DNA of 64,000 bases, from contig JBNGIQ010009333.1 of assembly GCA_049999765.1 (NCBI GenBank), positions 33,204 to 97,203 of the forward strand. Reading direction: 5' to 3'. Made by a program: the position numbers and the translations under genes. Below the pieces are notes generated by a model. It saw nothing but the letters and a program-made list of their open reading frames with translations, searched no databases and was not told the origin of the DNA. Source of the stretch: Phaeoceros laevis. Taxonomy: Eukaryota; Anthocerotophyta; Anthocerotopsida; Notothyladales. Below, piece after piece: positions 11,542 to 22,640 of this stretch. The stretch's first letter is position 1. Every line of letters starts with the position of its first letter.

Positions 11542-12000
11542 TTATCGGTCCTTCTCAGGGTCCCCCCCTTGCCCTAAGTATACTATACCATTTTGTTCAT
11601 GTAGTTTATAGATGTTAGGGTTTGCACTACTTTGGACAAAACCATAATTTTTCAGATACGTGTCTATTCTTTTATACCACTCATGTGGTGATTGTTTTAG
11701 TCCATACACTATTTTTATGAGTCTGCATACCTTCGTTGGGTGCCGAAGGTCAACGCACCCTTTTGGTTGACGCACGTATATTGTTTCTTCCAAGTTCCCA
11801 TTGAGGAAGGCCATTTTGACATCCATGTGTTACAACAAGAAGTCATGTTGCGCTGCTATAACCAGTAGGTTGCCACAAGTCTTGCTTTAAATCTGGCAAC
11901 TGTGTCAACAGCGAGCTTCCGCTTGAATACCCACCTACAAGTGACTACCTTTATTCCACGTGGTAGGTCTTCCAATACCCAAAGTTGTGGTAACCTACTT
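11542..12000 (-). pseudogene. Ty1/copia reverse transcriptase fragment (RVT_2)
   Basis: The 94-codon frame (11826-11542) starts within the RVT_2 core (VKMAFLNGNLEETIYVRQP) and continues through VYGLKQSPHEWYKRID. These are hallmark copia RT motifs in the fingers/palm before the YxDD box. Upstream on the same strand, in another frame (about 11995-11840), the preceding RVT_2 part is readable (LEDLPRGIKVV, RWVFKRK, ARFKARLVA). A frameshift near 11830 separates them. Integrase, the YxDD box, RNase H and LTRs are missing, so it is a dead fragment. Confidence 0.85.
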
Positions 12001-12040
12001 GTTTTCTTACTCATCTTTTTTTTATTTTTTTATGGGTTTG

Positions 12041-12480
12041 TGTTAAAATAACGGGGACGTAATGATTACAGTTTATCTCCTGCAAAGGGAATACGTTTGG
12101 AATAGTCGAAGTTTAGGCATCAACGTTAAGACGCAGGTACCAGCTGAACGTAGCGTCCCAATGAGGAGTGAATGTCAGGAATGCTGACCAACTACCATGG
12201 GAAGGAAGGCCTCTTCTGTCACGGCAACCAAGCAAGCAGTTGGAGTAACTGGTGGTAACTAGTGGTAACTTGGGCAGTAAAATGCAGTAGAAGAGGTTTC
12301 TAGAGACAGGATCACTTAGGCGACCTTTCGCTTTTGGTTTAGCCAGCTTGCATGATTAGTGCCGCAGCCGACGGCATTGCCACACATGCATAGGACCGCT
12401 GTAACGCCCGTTTCGGGCCGCTTTGCTTTGAATGAGCCATGCCTGGCCAGGGCTAGGCACCCGGGTTTGCGCCATTACCA
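12041..12480 (+). mobile_element. candidate 5' LTR of Ty3/gypsy element 1
   Basis: It begins TGTTAAAATAACGGGG and ends CCA immediately before a primer-binding-like site. Length is 440 bp. A gag frame in the same orientation starts about 700 bp downstream. The matching 3' LTR is not in the window because the element is truncated, so the borders rest on the TG...CA rule and the primer site only. Confidence 0.5.
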
Positions 12481-12494
12481 CTAATATCAGAGCC
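12481..12494 (+). promoter_or_regulatory. primer binding site-like sequence
   Basis: CTAATATCAGAGCC differs from the common initiator-Met tRNA primer site TGGTATCAGAGCC mainly in its first bases. Position directly after the candidate LTR supports it. Confidence 0.5.
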
Positions 12495-13189
12495 TCATCG
12501 TCTGTAAACGACGGATCCTTGGATGAACGAGGAGGATCGACTCCTAGCACTATTGCCATTGTCTGTCCGGCTCCCTCGCGGCCCTCGCACGACGGCCATA
12601 CACATCAGGCTGTGGTGCGCCATCTCAGAGTCTTGTCCCCCTACACGCCGAGAGCTCAGGAGTGCATTTGCGCTGGTACGCCACTACCGACGACGGCTGC
12701 CGTTACATTGCATCATCGGTCTGGCGGAGTTGCTAGTGCCAAAATTGGACGAGCCGGAGAAAGCAATCTGTCGTCGCCGGAAAGAGGGGCGTGGAGGCTG
12801 CTGTGTTATCACCTGGGGCAAGTGCTGCACCTGGTCGGGCCCGACACCGAGAACTTTAGGGCACAAGTGGACGAGATTATCAGGGATGGGTGATCACAGC
12901 GCGATGCCGACCGAGCTGCTCGAGCCGAGGGCAGTGATGAAGTTGGTGCGGGCGCAATGGAGCGCCTAGCACAGCTAGAGGCGGCGCTCCAATAGCAACA
13001 AGCGGAAACGGACAGGGCGGTGCAAAAGCTGCATAGACGGCCCGGGCTGAGCAGACGTTGCAGGCTGCACGCGCCGCTCAGGCAGCCCAAGCCGCCCAGG
13101 AGGCTCACGCCGCGGCGCAGGCTGCGCAGGCGGCGAGGCGGCACAGGCCGCACAGGCCTTACAGGGAGCTCAGGCGGGCCATGGGGAAG

Positions 13190-14022
13190 GGGAAAGCTCG
13201 CATGGCGGAGGAGGACGTTTGCGAATTCTGAAGCCGGAATTCTACGAAGGCAGGCGAGATGCCCTCGCGGTGGAACAGTGGCTGTATCAGTTGGGACAGT
13301 ACTTGCACCTACAGAGGACCCCGGTGGACCAGCACGTAGACTTTGCGAGCGTATATCTGAAGGGATCAGCCCTCCTGTGGTGGCTGTAGCGAGAAGCACA
13401 AGTGCGCAGAGGAGAAGTGCCACCATATCCGGATTTGGAGAGCTTTGCTGCAGGCATCCGGGAGCAATTTGTCCCGGTGCAGGGCAAGCAAGAGGCCCGG
13501 GACAAGCTCGCCCGGCTGGTGCAGAAGGGGACCGTGGCGGCATACTCAGAGGAGTTCCTCTCCCTTGTGCTAGCTGTGCCGGGCATGACAGAGGAAGAGA
13601 AGTTGGCCCGCTTCATGCAAGGGCTGCGGCGGCAGGCTCGCAAGGAAGTAACCCTCCGGGAATGCACCTCGTTGCAGCAGGCAATGACAATCGCCGGCAA
13701 AGTGGATGCCCTCTATCTGGAGGCGACAGGCCGGACGGTGCCAGGAAACGGACAGCGAGCATTCCGAGCACCTGCGGACGAGGCTGTCCCTATGGAGATT
13801 GGGCAGGTGCGTGAGTTCAGTGGGGATTTTTTTAACTGTGGGACTTGGGGACATTGTGCAGCGGAGTGTCCACAAGGCCCGGCATGCCCACGAGGAAGAG
13901 GAGCCGGCGGGCGTGGACGGGGAAGACGTCCACCAGACCACATGCAGCAGCGCCGACAAGTGAATCACATCACAGAGGAAGCCGGTGTGGCGGGAAACGA
14001 GGACCCTCAGCCGGAGGGGTGA
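13190..14022 (+). pseudogene. Ty3/gypsy gag polyprotein with one in-frame TAG
   Basis: One frame runs from about 13220 to a TGA at 14020-14022. It carries a capsid-like region (LKPEFYEGRRDALAVEQWLY, then LKGSALLWWL and EEFLSLVLAVPGMTEEEKLARF), then a zinc knuckle near 13830-13875 and an Arg/Gly-rich tail. A single TAG (13387-13389) interrupts it after LLWWL, where Gln or another residue is expected. The knuckle has lost its first Cys (FFNC instead of CFNC, next to a T7 run), leaving CX4HX4C. Protease and RT follow in the same direction. Confidence 0.85.
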
Positions 14023-14679
14023 AGGCTGAGGGTAAGACAAACCCTAGAAAACCAGCCTGCAGCAGAGTAAGCAATCTTTTCAAGGTGGCGGGCAGGCTGA
14101 ATGGAAGAGAGTGCGTTTTTCTCATTGATTGTGGAGCCACGAGTAACTTCCTGTCCCTGGAATTTGCCCGCAAGCACGGTTTTCTAACAGCAGAAGAGGG
14201 AGGGAGTGTGAGTTTCGGGGATGGCAGGACAGCAACACAACCCTCGAAGATCAGCAAGCGTCTCAACCTACGCATAGGTGAACATCGGGAGCACTTGGAG
14301 TTTGTAGCAACAACACTAGACAGCAGCTACGACGCCATGCTTGGTATGCCATGGCTGGAGTATCATGATCCGGCGGTAACGTGGAAAACACGTGAACTGA
14401 TGCTGCAACTAGGCAACCGCCAGGTAATTATTAAGGGAGGCAAGCCGTGTAGGCTAGATCAGTCCCCAGCTGCTCAAATCCACCAGGTGAGTGCTCGGGC
14501 TATCCATCGTTATTTACGAAGGAAAGGCACTCAGTTTCTACTATGCATGATCAGAGAAACAGGCAAGGCTAAGCAGCAATCCTGCTCCACATCTGACCCA
14601 AAGTTACGGCAGCTCCTGCAGGAATATAGTGACGTACTAGTTGATGGGCTCCCAACAGGTCTGCCTCCATCCCGATCCT

Positions 14680-14783
14680 GTGATCATGCTATCGAGTTGC
14701 TGCCTGGCCAGCACAAACCACCCAACNNNNNNNNNNGTGATCATGCTATCGAGTTGCTGCCTGGCCAGCACAAACCACCCAAC
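14680..14783. other. 10-N gap flanked by the same 47-bp sequence
   Basis: The sequence from GTGATCATGC to CACCCAAC occurs immediately before the gap (14680-14726) and again after it (14737-14783). The encoded segment would be a duplicate in the middle of pol. Overlapping contig ends joined with a nominal 10-N spacer explain this best. Confidence 0.85.
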
Positions 14784-15062
14784 TGGCCAGTCTAGAGGAT
14801 GTCTCCGGCGGAACTGCAAGAAGCCAAATGACAAATCGAGCAGCTACTAGAACGAGGTTATATCCGCCCCTCCCGCTCTCCGTATGGTGCACCTATTCTA
14901 TTTACCAAAAAGAAGAACGGAGGTCTTTGCATGTGCATCGATTACAAGGGCCTCAACAATATTACTAAGAAAAATAGCTTCCCATTGCCTAGGATTGATG
15001 AATTGCTAGAGGGACTGGCAAGTGTTAAGTTCTTTTCTAAAATTGACCTCGCAGCAGGGTAC

Positions 15063-15114
15063 CACCAAGTGAAAGTGAAGGAAGAAGACACCAAGTGAAA
15101 GTGAAGGAAGAAGA
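15063..15114 (+). repeat. 26-bp head-to-tail duplication in RT
   Basis: Two perfect copies of a 26-bp unit starting CACCAAGTGAAAG lie in tandem. 26 is not a multiple of three, so the duplication shifts the RT frame. Confidence 0.9.
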
Positions 15115-15886
15115 CATAAAAAAGACTGCCTTCAACACTAGGTACGGGCATTTCGAGTGGTTGGTGCCAAGTTTCGGGATGACAAACGCCCCGCCGACAT
15201 TCCAATCACTTATGAATGACACATTTAGTGACATGTTGGGCCAAGGGGTTCTAATTTATCTGGATGACCTTTTGATCTACAACAAGACTCAGGAAGAGCA
15301 TTATTTGAAGCTTCGACAAGTCCCCCAAAGACTTTGCTCAAGTCAGCTCTACACACAGACTAGTAAGTGCGAGTTTTTAATGCCAAGTTTGGAGTACTTG
15401 GGCCATATAGTTGATGCACAGGATATTAAAGTGGATCCTAAAAAAGTGCAAGCAGTGCGAGAGTGGCCCCAGCCCAAGAATGTCACCGATTTGCAGTCTT
15501 TCCTAGGTTTAGCATCATACTACCGCAAGTTTGTGCAAGGCTTCGCCATGATAGCCACCCCGCTCATTGGACTTCTGCGGCACTCCAAGCAATGGATGTG
15601 GGGAACTGACCAGCAGCAGGCTTTCGATGCTTTGAAACAGGCATTAACTTCTGCATCCGTGCTTATTTACCCAGACGCTCGCTTTCCGTTTGTAATTGCA
15701 ACCGACGCATATTATGCTGTCGGCGCCGTCTTGCAGCAAGATCAAGGGCAGGGAATGCAACCCATTGCTTTTACAGCCGCAAGCTCAAAGGTGCTGAAGT
15801 TAACTGGTCTACTCACGAAAAGGAAGCCCTTGCTCAGGAACTTGCACTCAAGGAATGGCGGTGTTTTGTGGAGGGTGTGTCATTCG

Positions 15887-15988
15887 TGTTAGAAATTAAG
15901 CTCATTACTGAGTTACGCTAAACTGTGTTACTCAATATCATATATAAAGAGAGCTAGAGCACGGTTGCCCTAACCCCTCATTTTAACA
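15887..15988 (+). mobile_element. 102-bp LTR of a TRIM-like or short-LTR retroelement
   Basis: It starts TGTTA and ends TAACA, so the LTR termini are perfect inverted repeats. It contains a TATATAAAG box (about 15940-15950). A perfect initiator-Met primer site follows at once. It interrupts the RNase H frame of gypsy element 1, so it inserted later. The 102-bp length is within the TRIM range. No second LTR is visible up to the 400-N gap at 17596, so the element is either truncated or ends in the gap. Confidence 0.8.
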
Positions 15989-16000
15989 TGGTATCAGAGC
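15989..16000 (+). promoter_or_regulatory. primer binding site TGGTATCAGAGC
   Basis: Exact match to the plant LTR-retrotransposon primer site complementary to initiator Met-tRNA, with no gap after the LTR end CA. Confidence 0.9.
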
Positions 16001-17160
16001 TGAATGGAGCCGACGGATGGCGGCTATGGCGGGGGTTTGTGGCTATGGCCGCGTGTGAGGATCGCTGGCAGCGAGAGCTTGGCGCAAGAGGCGCGAGCAG
16101 GCGATCCGGGAAAGATTGCATCAAGGAAAGCGCAGGAGGCGCAGTGGCCGCAAGAGGGCGCGAGGAGGCGCACGTTGTGCAAGAGGCTTGGCAGTGGGCA
16201 ACGAAACCCCAACAACGGAGGAGGGGTTTGCAACGGCAACGGCGTGAGGCGACGCCTCGGCATCAGACCGTGAGGCTGCCACCGCGATCCAGGAGGCGGA
16301 GGCGGCCAGCCCGCAGCCACATTGGGCCAGCAGGCCGGACCGCAAACGAGAGGCGGCTGCAGGCTTTAAGGCCGCGTCGAGCTGGAGAAGACGGCGGCGA
16401 CCACGAGAGGTCCGCATCAGGCCGCTGCAGGCTGTGGCCGTGACGGCTACAGGCCGTGAAGGCATGGAGGACGCCTCCAGGCCGTGGAGATGGCGCGGCG
16501 GCTTGAGGAAGAGCCGCACCAGGGCGGCTGTAGGCCGCTAGATCTTGGAGAAGGCCGCGCGATCTTGGAGAGGCTGTGAAGGCGGCGTGAGGAGGAGCAG
16601 CGCCGGGGCTGCTCCTCGGTACAGCCCTGCATTAGGCTGCTTGAGGAGGCGGCATCGAGCCGTGAGCAAGGCGTGAGAAGGGCCGGAGGCCCTGGTGAGG
16701 CTGCAAGCAGGTCGAGACGACCTGGACGAGACCATGAGGCGACCTGGTTGAGCCCGTGAAAGGGCTGGAAGGTGTTGAGGAGGCCGTGAGAGGCCGTGGA
16801 GGCTGTAGGGTGCGTGTAGCAGGCAGCCATGAGACCTATCTATGGCTGCGTGAGGAGGGGCTGGAGTGCCCCGTTGAGGCCAAGATCTGGCCATGGCTGC
16901 GTAAGGCCAAGATCTGGCCGTGGCTGCGTAAGAAACCTGGACCAGCTACGGCTGCTGCAGCAGCTGCGTGAGGGGAGATCAGCGAGAGGGCTAAGCCCCT
17001 AGCAGTTGCGTGAAAACGGGGCTGCAGGCCCAAGATTCCCAAGGAGGGAAACCTGAATTTTTTGCAAACAGGTGTGCGCGAGCTGGAGATCAGACAGTTG
17101 CGCTCAAGATTGCAAAAGAGGGTTGCTAATTGATGTGGTTGTGAACACATTTTTTTGGAA
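16001..17160 (+). mobile_element. GC-rich internal region of the short-LTR element, no domains
   Basis: Several overlapping frames are rich in Arg, Ala and Gly on both strands. They reflect GCGTGAGG-like repetition rather than a protein. No gag, protease or RT motif is visible, consistent with a non-autonomous TRIM/LARD-type interior. A 27-bp tandem duplication (GGCCAAGATCTGGCC start) occupies 16878-16931. Confidence 0.5.
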
Positions 17161-17307
17161 GCATGTATGCAAGTTGTGGCAAGTTGGAGAATGCGCGTTA
17201 AGTGCTTGGAAGAGAGCTCGGGACTGAGAAGCGAGACCCGAACATCCTGGACCTGAAGGTTATTTTTTTTAAGGTTCTTTGGAAGCTTATTTAGAAGTTT
17301 TTAAAGT

Positions 17308-17382
17308 TTGAAACGTTTCTAATAATAGAAACGTTTTTATTAATAGAAACGTTTCTATTAATAGAAACGTTTCTATAGAAGG
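17308..17382. repeat. array of AGAAACGTTTCT palindromes
   Basis: The 12-bp palindrome AGAAACGTTTCT, or close variants, recurs about four times separated by AATAATAGAA/ATTAAT. Every unit is self-complementary and so are pairs of units. Confidence 0.8.
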
Positions 17383-17449
17383 AAATGTTTCTTACACGTT
17401 TCTTATATATTAGTTAAGTTGGTTGATAGCTTAATCTGGTAGAGTGTGT

Positions 17450-17578
17450 GTACCGGACATCCGGTACACCTCAAGGAGCTAAGGCCCGGACATCCGGGAC
17501 ATCTGAGTGAAGGCAGCTGTGAGGTAGGTGCAGTATGGGTAGTTGCACCCTCTTGGTGTTGAGGCCCGGACATCCGGG
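17450..17578. repeat. three CCGGACATCCGG inverted-repeat units before a gap
   Basis: The units are GTACCGGACATCCGGTAC (17450-17467), CCCGGACATCCGGG (17485-17498) and the same 14-mer at 17565-17578. Each is an inverted repeat around a central CA. The flanking word AGAGTGTGTGTACC recurs at the edge of the 400-N gap, so the array probably continues into the gap. Confidence 0.8.
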
Positions 17579-17595
17579 TAGCAAGAGTGTGTACC

Positions 17596-17995
17596 NNNNN
17601 NNNNNNNNNNNNNNNNNNNNNNNNNNNNNNNNNNNNNNNNNNNNNNNNNNNNNNNNNNNNNNNNNNNNNNNNNNNNNNNNNNNNNNNNNNNNNNNNNNNN
17701 NNNNNNNNNNNNNNNNNNNNNNNNNNNNNNNNNNNNNNNNNNNNNNNNNNNNNNNNNNNNNNNNNNNNNNNNNNNNNNNNNNNNNNNNNNNNNNNNNNNN
17801 NNNNNNNNNNNNNNNNNNNNNNNNNNNNNNNNNNNNNNNNNNNNNNNNNNNNNNNNNNNNNNNNNNNNNNNNNNNNNNNNNNNNNNNNNNNNNNNNNNNN
17901 NNNNNNNNNNNNNNNNNNNNNNNNNNNNNNNNNNNNNNNNNNNNNNNNNNNNNNNNNNNNNNNNNNNNNNNNNNNNNNNNNNNNNNNNNNNNNNN
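17596..17995. other. assembly gap of 400 N
   Basis: The run of N starts within the palindromic array. The true length is unknown because 400 looks like a nominal size (the same length occurs at 47696). Confidence 0.95.
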
Positions 17996-18069
17996 GGGTT
18001 TGTGCCATTACATCTTCTTTCTTTCCATTTTCCTCTTTTTCCTTTTCTGATTTGGATTTGTTTGATTGA

Positions 18070-18250
18070 GAAATAAGGTCCTTAAAATTAAATTCACTAA
18101 CCCATGGGTAGGTGAGTTAACCCAAGTCAATTAGTTAACCCGAGGGTTGGGTTAACTAACCCAGGTTAGTTTAACTAACTCTGGTTAGGTTAGCTAACTA
18201 GGGTTCGAGTTTTAACTAACTATAATTAGTTTAGTTACCTATAGTTACCT
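18070..18250. repeat. GTTAACC-rich palindromic tract
   Basis: About ten copies of GTTAACC, GGTTAGTT or TTAACTAAC words occur in 180 bp, many forming short inverted pairs. No coding signal is present. Confidence 0.6.
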
Positions 18251-18479
18251 TTTTCTACCTCGTAGGAAGGCGTTTTTACCTTCCTACGTAAGCCTAACCA
18301 TGTCATCCACATGGCAAGGGTCTGTAAGGTCATGGCCACATGCCATGATGATTGGGGGGTTTTCTATTTTGATTGGGATTTTGTGCTAACTTAAAGTTGG
18401 GGTTTCCCCATAAGGGAAGCTCCTAATTAAACCATCCATCCCTATCATTTAAATCCCTTTTCCCTCTCCCTCTTAAACC

Positions 18480-19420
18480 CTGCCCATTTTATTCTATTAT
18501 ATCTTGTGTGGCGTGGCTAGGCGTGCGAGAGTAAGCGGCAGGCAAGCAGCAGGTGGCCAGGGCATCAGGCCCCTAGGCACGGCACGCGAGAAGACGCAAG
18601 GTGGCGCGGCAAGGTATAAGGAGGGCGCAAGGGCAAGGAGTGCGCATTTTTTATTCCTTGTGGTGGCCAGGTGGCTTGCTGGCCAGACCAGAGTGCGGCA
18701 CAACCACCAAGGCCACATGCGCAACCCTCTGTCCAGGCCGTGCGGCCCTAGGAGAGGGACACGCGAGGGAGAGAGGGACAAAAGCGAACGGGGTTTTGCA
18801 TTTTTTAACCTTTCTTTTGAAGTGTTGGACAGGCCATGGCGTGACTAGGCTGGCTGACTAACGCAAGGCCACGGCCGAACATCAGAGGGCGTGGCGCAAC
18901 TCCAAGGCACCAGGCGCAAGTAGAGGGAGATGTTTTTTATTGGTTCCTTGTGCCACGGCTGCTAGGGGAGAGGTGCACGGCACTATGTAGGAGGTGGCCT
19001 GACCTGGCCGTGCCCCCACGACCTTGAGAAGGAGATGCGCGGGATTGCATTTTTTAATCACTTCTTTCAAGGACAGGGCCGGACAGCCAAGGCACGCGGC
19101 GTGAAAGGGAGATGTGTTTTTTATTGTGTGGCACGGCAAGAGAGAGAGCGTGAGGACAAGGAGGGTTTTCCCCCTCCCTTTGGGGTTTGGCTTTGCGTTT
19201 TTTTTAAAGGGCTTGTGACTTGAGACACGGCACGTGAGGACTGCATGGCAAGACAAGCTGACCAGGCAGGCTACCCAGGGCGTGCGGGATTCTGAGTTCT
19301 TTAATCCTTTCAAGCTCTGGCCAGGCCACGGCTTGACCAGGTGTGCTGACCAGGCCGCTAGGGACCGCGCGCGCTGACCAAGCGTGGCCATGAGGCTACC
19401 GGGGCACCGCGAGGCTATAT
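18480..19420 (+). repeat. degenerate GC-rich array with periodic TTTTTTA motif
   Basis: Roughly seven diverged units of about 100-140 bp each combine a GC-rich part (GCCAGGC, GCGTG, GGCACGGC words) with a T-rich core such as GCATTTTTTAACC or GATGTTTTTTATT. Cores lie near 18640, 18800, 18930, 19050, 19115, 19195 and 19300. Frames here are low-complexity and not believable. Confidence 0.6.
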
Positions 19421-19445
19421 TTTACAGTACGAAATACGAAATAAA

Positions 19446-19472
19446 ATACGATAACCCTAAACCCTAAACCCT
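19446..19472 (+). repeat. interstitial telomere-like CCCTAAA repeats
   Basis: Two to three units of the plant-type telomere repeat CCCTAAA sit in an AT-rich stretch. Confidence 0.75.
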
Positions 19473-19814
19473 ATTTCATAATATTTTAATTTTTGGATAA
19501 AAGATACGAAAAAATACAAAAATACAATATAACGTACGTATATATAGCTATGAGAAATCCAATAAAGAAAAAACCAAGTCACTTATACTTTTGAATTGTT
19601 TCTTTTTAAACCTAAACAATAATGTGACTCTAAGTAGATGTCATCTACTCAATTGCAACCTTCTACATCTTGTAAGGGGGTTGCTTCACCATTGTCCATG
19701 GATTCTTCAAACCAATCTACGAAGTTTTCATCTTCATCAGAGTCTTTTATGCATTGAAACTTCTTAATCAAACGAAGAGAATTATGAACCCACACAAGCT
19801 TCCTTGACAACCTT

Positions 19815-20810
19815 TTGCTTGTACGAAAAATGAAGTGGTGGTTGAACCAGCATCAAACCCCGGGACTTTTCCTGTCTCTTGACTTCAGCAAAGCATATGA
19901 TCGGGTGTCTTGGCCATTCCTATGGAGATGCCTCCGCCAATACGGTTTTGGCCCCAAATTCATTCGCTGGGTTTGTATCCTGTCAGAGGACGCGGGAGCA
20001 CGGGTTGTGGTCAACGGTGACATGACAGAGAGATTTCAGATTGGGAGATCAGTCAGGCAGGGGTGTCCCCTTGATCCTGCACTATTTGTGCTACTTACAG
20101 ATTTTTTAATCTGAAGTGTGAAGAGGAATTCCACCATCAAGGGTTTGCTGGACCCTAAAGGTGAAGAGACTCGGATCTTAAGCTTCGCTGATGACACTCT
20201 GATGCTTTCCCAAATCGATGAAGACTCTCTTGAAGCGTTGCTAAAAGAGATTGAAGTGTTCGGCATTCTTTCTGGCCTGATCATCAACTGGGACAAAACA
20301 ATCATTTTAGTTCTCAATTTTAATGGTACACTTCCGGATTGTGTCAGTCACATTCGGCAGCTAGGACATGAAGAGTCTCATAAGCACCTTGGGGTATCGT
20401 TCATGTTACAGGACAAGAACGAAGCTATAGGAGAGGCAATTCTCAACAAGTTTACAGCCAAGGCTGTGAACTTGCAGTTGATGCAACAGGAAATTCTTCC
20501 AAGGATAGATGTTGGGTGAAAGAGCTTTGAGGACCCACTGGCCATGAAGGGCCTGGGCCTTGGCAAATGGATCCACCAAGCCATCCCCGCCTTGAGAGGT
20601 GGGCAAAACCAGATGCTCCCATAGCACTTTGCTTTTGGGAGCAGGCCCGCCAAGTGGAGAGTTCCACAAAAAATTCAAGATGCAGGTTCGCAAACTTTTG
20701 CATCTATAGCTGAAGGAGACCAGACAAAGATGAAATACCACAAGGTATTTTCTAGAATGGAGTTGATTGCAAGGATTCTACCTGCGAAACTCAAGCATGT
20801 GCATGTGTGG
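19815..20810 (+). pseudogene. rearranged non-LTR retrotransposon (LINE) reverse transcriptase
   Basis: The plus-strand frames carry RT motifs: FLSLDFSKAYDRVSW (catalytic Asp of motif A), VRQGCPLDPALF and the FADDT box (motif C, about 20186-20200), then INWDKT and KHLGV. A frame break separates motif B from motif C near 20112. From about 20480 to 20700 the conserved C-terminal LINE segment (FLWNSPLGGPAPKSKVLWEH) reads on the minus strand. After about 20735 plus-strand LINE sequence resumes (SRMELIARILPAKL). So an internal block of about 220 bp is inverted. Endonuclease and 3' tail are missing. Confidence 0.85.
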
Positions 20811-20839
20811 AAAAACAGATTTGAATCAAGTGCATATGA

Positions 20840-22640
20840 GATTTCCTGCAAGGACAGAGCAGAAGATGCAAGAGGTTTACCAAACCATGCAAAGGTTATC
20901 TAAGGCTGAATCAAATGTCGTAAGCAAGGCTTGGTCCGTACATCCCGTAAAGGTGAGCTTTTCTAAAGTTGGTTGCTGTAGCCCATAAAGCTAACGGTTG
21001 ATGTTGATTTAGGTTTCTCATAAGAGCTGTAAACCAGTGTGCTTTGTGGGGCTTCAACGGTGGAGACAGCCCATTGGGAAATCCATACATGTGCTTAAAT
21101 GTCGACAAACTGCATCAAGCTGATCTTGGTTTGACAAAGACCATCATCAGCATTCTTGGGGAGATGGCCACACCCCAGACATTGCTTGAGATGGATAGTA
21201 GGCTCAGGACCATCAGGCAAAGTTGTAGATACGCAGAATATCGTATTCCTGGTTCTGAAAAAGACGTTTATTTCAGTTCTAATACTAATTTTGCAGCATT
21301 TGAGCACCGTTTTGTGCTGCAGGTGCTTCCATTTTGTGTGCTCCACTTCTTTGCTAACAATGTTGTTCAGGCTATAGTCAAATACATAGACTGGTACATG
21401 GCGGCTTGCCGTGCTAAACAATTTTTAGAAGCTACACTGGCATTTTCAGAAATGAGGTGCCACATGCTCAGTACCCTTGATGCATTCAAAGCCTTAGCTC
21501 CATGGCAGAAGTCAGCTTTCAAATTAGTGAAGATACATGCCATGAGCCATTTTAAAGGAGCAATCTGTAGGTCAGGGCCTACCTCAGAGTACAGCTCCAA
21601 CATCTATGAGAAGCTACATACAGCACATATGAAGAATGGATATGGAGCTAGCAATCACCGCCATGCAACGAAGCAAATTGTTGCTTATAACCGGCACATG
21701 GAGGGCTTGCATGCATTCAGCAAGTTTGATTGTATAACAAGGCCGGTTGAAAAAGTTACGGCCTTGGATAAGGTCAGTTCACATCTCATTTCTTTATAGC
21801 AAAATTTTTGTACATCATTTCAGTTCATGTGTCATTCAGCCTTGAGTATCACTCAAAATTTTACGTGTTAACTTAATCAAATGATATGTGTACCAGGCTG
21901 TTAAGTCGGGCGAGAATGTGTTATCGGGCAAGTTCACAATCTTTCGCAGGTTTTGGCTTGAACAGNNNNNNNNNNNNNNNNNNNNNNNNNNNNNNNNNNN
22001 NNNNNNNNNNNNNNNNNNNNNNNNNNNNNNNNNNNNNNNNNNNNNNNNNNNNNNNNNNNNNNNNNGTCCAGACATCCTGCGTTAGGTCTTTTTTTCTTTT
22101 GTACGTTAACTCATAGTCCGATTTGTAATTTATGCAGGCTTGGATAATTTGGAAGGGGATTGCTGTGCCTGCAGGCCCGGGAGAGTGATTCTCTGATTGG
22201 CCGATGTATGGCAAGGCCACTTTTAAGTTCCATGATGGGCCCTGGTTTAGTAGTGTTGGAATACAGATGGAACTTATCGGTGCACCTGCTGAAACGCATT
22301 ATGGACAACTGCGTCTTTTGTTCTCCTGTAGGGCAATTGACCAAGAGTTCAAGCTGGCTTTAGTCAAGCTATACGAAGAATTACCCACCACCAATCAATC
22401 AAGACTACTAGACTGCAAGCACCTTCAGTGGAGTTCTAGGGGGAAGAAGGGAACAAAGGGAGCAAAAGGCTGTTGCTTCTTAGGCACTGACTACATTGTT
22501 GTGGATATTTCAAATATCCTGCGAGTTGTGCATGTTGTTCCTGATTTCCTTGGTGCGAACAGGTTCTATGTCCCGGTTCAAGTTCTGAGTGTTGAGATGC
22601 CTGCTACAGACATGTGCCACTATAGGTGTAGAATGTCTCC
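20840..22640 (+). pseudogene. Plavaka-type (CACTA superfamily) transposase, C-terminal half
   Basis: The first exon ends at a GTGAGC donor (about 20952). The next begins after TTTAG at 21013 and has the conserved NVDKLHQADLGLTKTI region, then IYEKLHTAHMKNGYGASN (about 21600-21650). After a 100-N gap, 22204-22580 encodes the end of the transposase (RVVHVVPDFLGANRFYV). Plavaka-like proteins are DDE enzymes related to CACTA Tnp2. The motifs seen are the C-terminal ones. The matching N-terminal half lies on the opposite strand at 25.2-26.3 kb. PPR-like sequence replaces the remainder after about 22630. Confidence 0.75.
21966..22065. other. assembly gap of 100 N
   Basis: The gap lies within an intron or exon boundary of the Plavaka-like transposase. 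Confidence 0.95.

Larger units (their letters stand above)
14040..15886 (+). pseudogene. Ty3/gypsy pol: protease, reverse transcriptase, partial RNase H
   Basis: The protease (about 14070-14420) has the active-site motif LIDCGATSNF and the later YDAMLGMPWL. RT follows with RMSPAELQEAK, KKNGGLCMCIDYKGLN, KIDLAAGYHQVKVKEED, the intact YLDDLL catalytic box (15258-15275), LGLASYYRKFV and the start of RNase H. Lesions are a TAG at 14793-14795, a TGA at 14829-14831, a 26-bp duplication at 15063-15114 that shifts the frame, and a further shift near 15785. The coding sequence stops inside RNase H at 15886, exactly where another LTR begins. Integrase is absent. Confidence 0.9.

Noticed and set aside
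16001-16970. Long Arg/Ala-rich proteins on both strands
   Set aside because: Frames are open on both strands because of GC-rich repetition (GCGTGAGG words), with no domain motifs.
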